This document shows positions 6,905 through 12,547 of a DNA stretch of 12,547 nucleotides, in pieces. Position 1 is the stretch's first letter; the number at the start of each line of letters is the position of its first letter. This DNA comes from an uncultured Pseudobdellovibrionaceae bacterium (lineage in GTDB: Bacteria > Bdellovibrionota > Bdellovibrionia > Bdellovibrionales > Bdellovibrionaceae). Position numbers and translations under genes: made by a program. Location: contig CALCCV010000446.1 of the NCBI GenBank assembly GCA_937900305.1, positions 1 through 12,547 on the forward strand, given 5' to 3'. A model generated the notes under the pieces. It was not told where the DNA came from. It did no database searches and saw nothing but the letters and a program-made list of their open reading frames with translations.

Positions 6905-7177
6905 TTACGGTTTGTAGGCCATGGCAAAATGAGCCATTTCATATGCTTTTTTTAAGATCTCCTGCATGCCAGATTCGTCGAGAGGTCCGGTGTGTTTAGC
7001 TATGATTCCTGCAAATGCAGCTTTGGCCCAATCGTCGAGAGCCTGTTGACCTCGGGCGGCCACTTCGTCTGATTTCAATCGATCAACTTCGTCAGAGCGA
7101 CCTTTCGTCTGTTCTCGATTGCGCTTCTCTCTCTCCGCGAGGTAAGCCGCACCAATGTCTTTTTCACTCTTCGTCAT
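6905..7177 (-). CDS. Small charged protein of unknown function
   Basis: ATG 7177 has GGAGGA a few bases upstream, a near-perfect Shine-Dalgarno sequence, so the longer frame to 7234 is rejected. The product has 90 residues. Residues 1-45 are strongly charged and probably a single long helix (LAEREKRNREQTKGRSDEV). Residues 48-88 form a second helical part with Ala-rich and aromatic positions, ending YEMAHFAMAYKP. There is no signal peptide, membrane segment or cysteine, so it should be cytoplasmic. I do not recognise a family. Its 3' end faces the membrane-protein gene across 29 bases. The upstream lipoprotein gene on the same strand is 127 bases away, so it may have its own promoter. Confidence 0.6.
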   Translation of the reverse strand: MTKSEKDIGAAYLAEREKRNREQTKGRSDEVDRLKSDEVAARGQQALDDWAKAAFAGIIAKHTGPLDESGMQEILKKAYEMAHFAMAYKP

Positions 7178-7270
7178 CACTCCTCCACTTCTGATGAAAG
7201 AATAAAGGAAGGCGGGCCCAAGGACGACAACCAAACGACGGCGCAGCAGCGTTACTTTCTGAGAAGCGCG

Positions 7271-7289
7271 GTGATCGAGCTGAGATCAC
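7271..7289. repeat. Inverted repeat upstream of the 90-residue protein gene
   Basis: GTGATC and GATCAC form perfect 6-base arms around a 7-base centre. It lies about 95 bases before ATG 7177 and 16 bases after the lipoprotein stop. Possible operator or transcript hairpin; there is no T run. Confidence 0.3.
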
Positions 7290-7304
7290 TCTTCCATCGT
7301 TCAT

Positions 7305-7724
7305 TCACGGGTTAAAGGAGTAGTAGTGATAGCACCCCTTCGAATTGCAGTACCACAGTTCCTCGTTTTGGGTTTCGTAAGTGCTAAGATTTTCGTAAAA
7401 ATCGCAAGCGTTTGTCGAACTCGAAATCTCGACATCGTTGGTGTCGGTCAGTCGACAATGACTCATTTGAATAGTTCCCTCATTGAGGTCCCCCTCAACC
7501 CTGATTAAACACGAACAAAAAGTGTTTGGATTGCCCTCGGTCGCCCGTCCCGGAAAGAGCGAAGTGTAATTTCCGTCACTGAGTTCAAGTTTATAGCCGC
7601 CCACCGTAGCGTGCAACCACGTTTTGAAAACGGTTTTAGGCGGAACTTCTTTCGAAGCCTCTTCCGCACAACCTGTCAGTAAAGTGACCGAAAAAAAAAG
7701 GGCCAGGATGGTCAAGGATCTCAT
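7305..7724 (-). CDS. Cysteine-rich lipoprotein of unknown function
   Basis: Starting at ATG 7724 the 139-residue product has a clear lipoprotein signal: MRS, a hydrophobic core, and a lipobox LLTG followed by Cys19. It should therefore be lipid-anchored after export. The frame extends upstream to 7808 but would bury the signal peptide, so that start is rejected. The mature domain carries six more cysteines (FCSC, SHCR, NACD, and YCNSKGC), enough for three disulfides, with many Tyr, Ser and Thr residues and the short repeat-like strands of a small beta domain. The residue after Cys19 is Ala, so outer-membrane sorting is not opposed. I do not recognise the family. The divergent LysR gene starts 194 bases away and might regulate it. 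Confidence 0.7.
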   Translation of the reverse strand: MRSLTILALFFSVTLLTGCAEEASKEVPPKTVFKTWLHATVGGYKLELSDGNYTSLFPGRATEGNPNTFCSCLIRVEGDLNEGTIQMSHCRLTDTNDVEISSSTNACDFYENLSTYETQNEELWYCNSKGCYHYYSFNP

Positions 7725-7742
7725 ACGTTCTTTTCGGTCGAT

Positions 7743-7758
7743 TTTGAATTCGCTCAAA
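7743..7758. repeat. Short inverted repeat before the lipoprotein start
   Basis: TTTGA and TCAAA flank a 6-base centre, 18 bases upstream of the lipoprotein ATG. It has the A/T-ended dyad form seen in LysR-type sites, but it is short and could be chance. Confidence 0.2.
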
Positions 7759-7880
7759 CTTTTGCCGAAGCCTTCAGAGCGCAACCTAGACCTGCATCCC
7801 AACGGCACATCTTCGCGGCTTTGAATACCATGACGTCAATGGCCGATCGATCCGCATTCCCGCAAACTGCGTCAAGCGAA

Positions 7881-7910
7881 GTGACAGTCGTCTGGTCCGC
7901 GGACTAGAAT
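7881..7910 (+). promoter_or_regulatory. Sigma70-like promoter of the LysR gene, nearly leaderless
   Basis: GTGACA (7881-7886, 5 of 6) and TAGAAT (7905-7910, 5 of 6) are separated by 18 bases. A start about 7 bases after the -10 falls at 7916-7918, immediately before ATG 7919. The message would be leaderless or nearly so, which agrees with the absence of a Shine-Dalgarno sequence there. Confidence 0.55.
7891..7908. promoter_or_regulatory. Candidate operator: 18-base near-perfect palindrome over the LysR promoter
   Basis: TCTGGTCCGCGGACTAGA is palindromic except for one pair (positions 7894 and 7905). It covers the 3' half of the promoter spacer and most of the -10, where a bound protein would block RNA polymerase. 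It contains two T-N11-A arrangements, the loose core of LysR-type sites. Autorepression is an inference. Confidence 0.45.
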
Positions 7911-7918
7911 CAGAATCT

Positions 7919-8776
7919 ATGAGAATGTCTTCAAAGCACCTCGAAGCGTTTCGCGCATTGGCCCAGACAAAAAGTTTTTCACGAGCGGCAGATCAACTGC
8001 ATGTGACCCAGTCGGCCCTATCGCAAAGAATTGCTCTTTTAGAAGAAGAGTTGGCCGTCACCCTTTTGATCCGTGACAAAAAAGGTTTGCGATTCACCGA
8101 GGCTGGCGAGCGATTGATTCAACTGACGCAAGTCTGGGAGCATCTCGAGAATGAATTTTTGCAGGACCTGCGCGGCGAGGGGCAACATTCAGGTGAAGTT
8201 CGTATCGCCGGGTTTTCGTCAGTGATGAGATCTTTAGTTTTGCCCACCGTCCAAGAATTGAGCGTGAAGTATCCGCAGGTGCAAGTGAACCTGTTGATCC
8301 GACAGGTTCGTGACTTGGCAGCTCACCTGCGTTCGTCAGAAGCCGATTGGATTGTGACTCTCGCAAAAATCGACCGTGAAGATGTTCAGTGTGAACTGGT
8401 CGGCTATGAACAGAATGTCATGATTCAAAAGAAAAACTATGGGGGCCCCGACATATTTTTAGATCACGATGCCGAAGATCCCACCACTCTCGAATACTTT
8501 CGAGAATTTCCCGCGAAAAAAGTCGGCCGGGCCTTGCGCCGACGTTATGTCGATGACGTCTATGGCATTTTGGATGGCGTCAAACTGGGATTGGGTCGTG
8601 CGATCTTCCCTCGCCACATGCTGAGGGGAGAGGCTGCCGTTGAAATTTTGCAGCCTCGCCAAGTTTATTCGGTGCCCGTGTATTTGTGCAGCCGAAAACT
8701 TCCCTATTACAGTCGGCTGCAAACAGATTTACAAGAGGCTCTAATGACGGCTCTCTCTGGCGGCTTGAAACTCTAA
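7919..8776 (+). CDS. LysR-family transcriptional regulator
   Basis: The 285-residue protein opens with the LysR winged helix-turn-helix. Residues 4-62 contain SKHLEAFRALAQTKSFSRAA, the recognition helix VTQSALSQRIALLEEEL, and the wing FTEAGERL. A linker helix runs to about 85. The rest (about 88-280) fits the periplasmic-binding-like effector domain: SGEVRIAGFSSV begins the first subdomain, and GILDGVKLGLGRAIFPRHML is the usual late segment of this fold. It is slightly shorter than the typical 300 residues. Overall feel, including FLDHDAEDPTT, is nearest to the ArgP/LysG branch, but the co-inducer cannot be named. It heads a run of four same-strand genes and is divergent from the lipoprotein gene, either of which could be its target. 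ATG 7925, two codons later, is an alternative start. Confidence 0.9.
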   Translation: MRMSSKHLEAFRALAQTKSFSRAADQLHVTQSALSQRIALLEEELAVTLLIRDKKGLRFTEAGERLIQLTQVWEHLENEFLQDLRGEGQHSGEVRIAGFSSVMRSLVLPTVQELSVKYPQVQVNLLIRQVRDLAAHLRSSEADWIVTLAKIDREDVQCELVGYEQNVMIQKKNYGGPDIFLDHDAEDPTTLEYFREFPAKKVGRALRRRYVDDVYGILDGVKLGLGRAIFPRHMLRGEAAVEILQPRQVYSVPVYLCSRKLPYYSRLQTDLQEALMTALSGGLKL

Positions 8777-8789
8777 ATTCCGGTCGGCA

Positions 8790-9347
8790 ATGTCCTTGCC
8801 AGCCTCCCCGGGGCGTGTTGAAATTGGGGCGATGCCAGAAGTCTCATTTGAATCTATCAACGAAGCCATTAGTGAAATCGACCAACTTGGCTCGTTCGAA
8901 GCCTGCTGGCCAGTGATTGAAGAGTTGGGCAACCAGCAACCTCATTTGCTGGGCCTTTTATTGCAAGTGGGCAACGAAGCTCTTGAAGAATCTCAATTTC
9001 AACACCTGATGATTTTGTGCTTGGTCATTTGGAAATCCTACTCTAAAGCCTATACGGGGTTTAAAGAGTTATCGATTGAAGATTTGATGGCTGACTTCAA
9101 GATTCACAGTGCAGAGTTCGTGGCCCTTTCATCGGACAACAATGAAGACGTAGAAAATTATCTGAAGTTGCAATCGACCCAGATGGACCCGAACATCATG
9201 GAATTTTTATTGGAAGAGATCTTTCCTACCCAAACCGAATCGGCTCCAGAGTCTCTGGAAGAGTTGAGTGTGATCTTCATGCTTCTCACTTTTTTCTCCA
9301 AACAAATTTCGCAAGCTTCGGCACCCAGTTTAATTTTGACCCCGTAG
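8790..9347 (+). CDS. Helical acidic protein of unknown function
   Basis: The open frame gives 185 residues from ATG 8790. ATG 8832 (MPEVSF) gives 171 residues and may be the true start, because the first 14 residues look unlike the rest; neither has a good Shine-Dalgarno sequence. The product is acidic and nearly all helical, with amphipathic stretches such as FESINEAISEIDQLG, LLGLLLQVGNEALEES and FLLEEIF. A hydrophobic segment at about 72-83 (HLMILCLVIW) is too short and isolated to be a clear membrane anchor. No motif or family recognised. It starts 13 bases after the LysR stop (55 if ATG 8832) and ends 15 bases before the exporter gene, so co-transcription with both is likely. Confidence 0.65.
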   Translation: MSLPASPGRVEIGAMPEVSFESINEAISEIDQLGSFEACWPVIEELGNQQPHLLGLLLQVGNEALEESQFQHLMILCLVIWKSYSKAYTGFKELSIEDLMADFKIHSAEFVALSSDNNEDVENYLKLQSTQMDPNIMEFLLEEIFPTQTESAPESLEELSVIFMLLTFFSKQISQASAPSLILTP

Positions 9348-9362
9348 GAATTTCAGCGCCCG

Positions 9363-11123
9363 ATGATTGAACCAAAAATTCATCCCCAGCTTTTGTTGCA
9401 CCCGTTGCGCTTTTATTTGCGAAAATTTCGCCGCTGGTTGTTCGTGGGATTTTTCTTTTTGATCATCACAAATGTGCTCGATGGAATTTCCCCTTTATTG
9501 ATAAAGTTGGCGCTGGATCAACTTGAAAAACGCACGCCGCTGGCCGAAGTGGATCGAACCATTTTGTTTTTCTTCTTTGCAATGACGGGGTTGGCGGTCA
9601 CTCGCTGGGGATGGCGATACGGCTTTGGCCATTTCCACACCAGCATTTTAGAACATCTTCGCCGCCGCACATTCATCAAATTGCTGTCCCTGTCCCAACG
9701 GTTTTTTCACAAATCTTCCGTCGGCGACCTGGTGAGCGTTGTTATCAACGACATTCAAACCTTTCGCCAAAACATAGGGGCCGGGCTTCTTGTTTTTTTT
9801 GATGGCGTCATCATTCTTTCGGTGATTTTGCCAATCATGGTGCGCATGAATGCCGATTGGACCTGGAAGTGTTTGCTGTTAGTTCCTCTCGTGCCACTCG
9901 CCATCTTCAAAATGATGAGGAAGATTCACCTGGCCTCCCAAAAAAACCAAGAGAATTTCGGTGAAATTTCGCGTGCAACCCAAGAGAATGTTTCAGGGAT
10001 TCGTTTGATCAAGGGATTTGCCATTGAAGATCAAATGTTAAAAAATTTCGCAACACTGAATGAGCGCTATCAGCAGAGCAGCACAGAAACGGCCCTGTGG
10101 GATTCGATGTTTGCACCGCTGTTTCACGGCACCGTCGCCTTTGGCAATGTCATCTTGGTTTTTCTCGTGCTGCAAGACCAAGGAACCGAAGCCATCTCGC
10201 TGGGCACGTTCGTTGCTTTTTCACGCTACATTCAAAAAATGGTGTGGCCCATGATGGCTTTGGGAATGGGTCTTTCGCAATTTCAAAAGGGCTTTGGCGC
10301 CTTTGAACGGGTGAAAGATCTGTTACAACAAACTTCTGAAATCAAGGACAAAGGCAGCCGATCGCTGCCCGAGTTTGAAAGTCTCGAAGTCAAGAACCTA
10401 AACTTCCACTATCAACCGACGGCACCCTGGATTTTAAAAAACGTAAGCTTTCAAATTCAGCGGGGCGAATTTGTGGGACTCATTGGTCCCGTCGGCGCTG
10501 GAAAATCCACGCTCTTGCAACTTTTACCGCGATTATTTGATGCCAGCAGCGGCGAAATTCTGATCAATGGGCACGCGATTCGCGAGTACAGATTGGAAGA
10601 CCTTCGCAAACAGATCTGCCTCGTGCCCCAGGATCTCTTTTTATTCAGTGAAACCATCAAAGAAAATGTGCATGTGGATGAACCTGACAGCACCGTCCAA
10701 GAAATTCTGGCGCGCGTCCAGTTGATGGAAGAGATCGAAAAATTCCCAAGCGGATTGCACACCTCCTTGGGCGAGCGAGGAGTCAATCTTTCAGGGGGAC
10801 AGCGGCAACGGATGACCCTCGCCCGAGCTCTCATCAAGTTACCACAAGTTCTTTTGATCGATGACACCTTGAGTGCAGTGGACGTCGAAACCGAAGGCAA
10901 AATCTTGCAAGCGATCGGCGAATTTGCCAAAGGCAAAACTCTCATCATGGTCAGTCATCGCATTGAATCTTTGCGCCAAGCCCAGAAGATCATCGTTCTT
11001 TCCGAAGGACAGATTGAAGCCATTGGCACGCACGACGACCTCCTCCACTTTAGCCCGACCTACAAGGTGCTAGCGGATTTACAGACGACTTCAGGCACCG
11101 AATCCCAAGAGGTGTCGACATGA
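9363..11123 (+). CDS. ABC exporter half-transporter, MdlA/BmrC-like subunit with degenerate catalytic site
   Basis: This 586-residue protein has an N-terminal six-helix exporter domain (about 20-310) and a nucleotide-binding domain (about 340-575). Walker A is GPVGAGKST at 375-383, the Q-loop VPQDLFLF lies near 420, the signature LSGGQRQR at 476-483, Walker B LLID at 497-500, and the H-loop His532. The residue after Walker B, normally the catalytic Glu, is Asp501 (IDDTLSAVD). The same change marks the degenerate subunit of heterodimeric exporters such as MdlA, BmrC and TM287. The stop overlaps the next ATG in ATGA, so the two half-transporters are almost certainly made together and pair. Substrate is unknown: drugs, lipids and peptides are all exported by this class. 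There is no peptidase or toxin domain. Confidence 0.9.
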   Translation: MIEPKIHPQLLLHPLRFYLRKFRRWLFVGFFFLIITNVLDGISPLLIKLALDQLEKRTPLAEVDRTILFFFFAMTGLAVTRWGWRYGFGHFHTSILEHLRRRTFIKLLSLSQRFFHKSSVGDLVSVVINDIQTFRQNIGAGLLVFFDGVIILSVILPIMVRMNADWTWKCLLLVPLVPLAIFKMMRKIHLASQKNQENFGEISRATQENVSGIRLIKGFAIEDQMLKNFATLNERYQQSSTETALWDSMFAPLFHGTVAFGNVILVFLVLQDQGTEAISLGTFVAFSRYIQKMVWPMMALGMGLSQFQKGFGAFERVKDLLQQTSEIKDKGSRSLPEFESLEVKNLNFHYQPTAPWILKNVSFQIQRGEFVGLIGPVGAGKSTLLQLLPRLFDASSGEILINGHAIREYRLEDLRKQICLVPQDLFLFSETIKENVHVDEPDSTVQEILARVQLMEEIEKFPSGLHTSLGERGVNLSGGQRQRMTLARALIKLPQVLLIDDTLSAVDVETEGKILQAIGEFAKGKTLIMVSHRIESLRQAQKIIVLSEGQIEAIGTHDDLLHFSPTYKVLADLQTTSGTESQEVST

Positions 11124-12547
11124 ACAACAGTTTTTTACAAGAGGATGTGATTGCCCGTCGAATTTCTTTCCTCGAAGCCCTGCGACGCCTGTGGCCCTAC
11201 TCCCGAAAATACCTTTGGCTTCTCGCACTCACAGGCCTGTCGATTTTGGGACTGGCCATCTTGCAACGTCTCCCGCCCTATTTGCTCGGTGAAACTGTGG
11301 AAGTCGGGATTAAAAATAAAAACTTCGCGGCCTTAAAAAATATCGCTTGGACTTTTTTGGTGGTTGAGCTTTCTCTCATCGTTTTTACTTTCAGTCACCA
11401 GTTCCTCTTTGCCAAGCTAGGCAATTTTGTTTTACGAGATCTGCGGACAGACCTTTTAAAACACCTACTCTCTTTACCGCTCGACTATTTTCACCGCAAC
11501 CCCACTGGCCGCATCGTGAATCGCCTCACGTCGGACGTCGTGAGTCTGGGTGATCTTTTCACCGATGGAGTCATCACCGTAGTGACTCAAATTTTTGTGA
11601 TTCTCGCCTTAGTGATTGCAATGGCCCTGATCAGCGTCAAATTGACTTTGCTGAGCTTGCTTCTGACTCCCCTTTTCTTGTGGATTTCCATCGTCGTCTC
11701 TCGACGAGTCAATCACGAGCAGGCCAAGAGCAAAAAACTTTTGGCCGGATTGAGTTCATTTTTAACCGAAACTATAAATGGTGTGAAAGTTGTGAATCTC
11801 TACAACTCCACCCGCCGCAGAACCGCAAAATTTTTAGGATTGAATTTAGAGTACAAAACCCAAAATCTCGAGCTGATTGTCACCTCCGCGTGGATGCAGC
11901 CCATATTGAACTTGTTTTCTGGAATTTTGATGTCTTCGGCTCTCTACTTTGCATCGCGCAGCTTAATGGCTGACGAAATTTCGATTGGCGCACTGGTCAC
12001 TTTTCTGCTGTACACCCAAGATTTCTTACCGCCCATTCGGGAAATTCTTGAGAAGTACCAGCAGTTCCAAAATAGTTTAACCAGTGCCGATCGCATTTTT
12101 CATTTTTTGGATGAAAAATCCGAAACCGACTGGGCCTGGGAAAAATCCGCCCTCGATGTGCGTGGGCACGTGGCCGTTCGCAATCTCAATTTCTCTTACG
12201 GCTCGGGCACTCCTGTTTTGAAAAACATCTCTTTTGATCTTCCCAGTGGCTCAAGTCTCGCCCTGATTGGCCGAACTGGCAGTGGCAAGACCACCCTCAC
12301 CTCTTTGTTGCAACGGCTTTACACCCTTCCGCCACAAACAATTTTTTTAGATGGCCGTCCGTTGGAAAGCCTGCCGCTACGTTCGCTCCGTTCACAGGTG
12401 GGACTGATCCAGCAAGATCCCTTTTTATTTCGAGGGACCCTGCGCCTGAATTTAAATTTGAACGACAATGGCATCTCCGATTCGCAAATGGAAGAAGCGC
12501 TTCGTTCCGTGGGCCTTTGGGAAATTTTAGCGAAAACCCATCGCAAT
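11120..12547 (+). CDS. ABC exporter half-transporter, MdlB/BmrD-like partner, cut by window end
   Basis: ATG 11120 overlaps the stop of the preceding half-transporter. The 476 codons present encode an exporter membrane domain (about 25-330). It includes the conserved cytoplasmic segment DYFHRNPTGRIVNRLTSDV at about 125-145 and TETINGVKVVNLYN with its coupling helix. The start of the nucleotide-binding domain follows: Walker A GRTGSGKTT at 384-392 and Q-loop IQQDPFLF near 430. The frame runs off the window before the signature and Walker B, so I cannot confirm that this partner keeps the catalytic Glu, which is expected if the first subunit is the degenerate one. Membrane location is the inner membrane. 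The function should be a heterodimeric ATP-driven exporter. Confidence 0.9.
   Translation, partial: MNNSFLQEDVIARRISFLEALRRLWPYSRKYLWLLALTGLSILGLAILQRLPPYLLGETVEVGIKNKNFAALKNIAWTFLVVELSLIVFTFSHQFLFAKLGNFVLRDLRTDLLKHLLSLPLDYFHRNPTGRIVNRLTSDVVSLGDLFTDGVITVVTQIFVILALVIAMALISVKLTLLSLLLTPLFLWISIVVSRRVNHEQAKSKKLLAGLSSFLTETINGVKVVNLYNSTRRRTAKFLGLNLEYKTQNLELIVTSAWMQPILNLFSGILMSSALYFASRSLMADEISIGALVTFLLYTQDFLPPIREILEKYQQFQNSLTSADRIFHFLDEKSETDWAWEKSALDVRGHVAVRNLNFSYGSGTPVLKNISFDLPSGSSLALIGRTGSGKTTLTSLLQRLYTLPPQTIFLDGRPLESLPLRSLRSQVGLIQQDPFLFRGTLRLNLNLNDNGISDSQMEEALRSVGLWEILAKTHRN

Noticed and set aside
7271..7289. CRP-type binding site
   Set aside because: The GTGA and TCAC half-sites are 11 bases apart instead of the 8 expected for TGTGA-N6-TCACA.
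7725..7808. Longer start for the lipoprotein gene
   Set aside because: It would bury a clear lipoprotein signal peptide 28 residues into the protein.
1..12547. tRNA, rRNA or CRISPR array
   Set aside because: No cloverleaf with a TTCGA-type T-loop, no rRNA motif and no regularly spaced direct repeats were seen.

Overview
The window suggests a Gram-negative predatory or delta-type bacterium, most likely of the Bdellovibrionota. This is inferred from GC content near 50 percent, weak Shine-Dalgarno sequences, many small signal-peptide proteins and the overall gene style; no marker gene fixes the lineage.

Left part (1-3410). A minus-strand pair is joined by an ATGA overlap. It consists of a helical-repeat protein with a C-terminal winged helix, followed by a secreted trypsin-like protease that runs off the window. 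Facing away from this pair is a second protein of the same architecture, apparently a paralog. A small exported protein converges on it with only 2 bases between the stop codons.

Decay zone (3445-4946). The sequence shows the broken 3' end of an IS3-family transposase gene, ending in a plausible right terminus. Directly beyond it lies the frameshifted, internally deleted C-terminal end of a large-subunit (HPII/KatE-type) catalase. The simplest reading is an old insertion into a catalase gene followed by deletion of the 5' side. A hairpin-dense stretch follows. It is closed by a long-range stem and ends in a strong intrinsic terminator, and may be an undescribed structured RNA.

Middle (4947-7724). 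A multi-spanning GT-C-like membrane glycosyltransferase candidate converges on two small minus-strand genes: a charged 90-residue protein of unknown function and a cysteine-rich lipoprotein.

Right part (7881-12547). A LysR regulator has a good sigma70-like promoter that overlaps an 18-base near-perfect palindrome and implies an almost leaderless message. It heads a compact same-strand run: an unknown helical protein, then two ABC exporter half-transporters joined by an ATGA overlap. The first half-transporter has Asp in place of the catalytic Glu after Walker B, as in heterodimeric exporters such as MdlAB, BmrCD and TM287/288. The second is cut by the window end.

The best candidates for something new are the divergent repeat/winged-helix pair with its coupled protease, and the structured RNA region.
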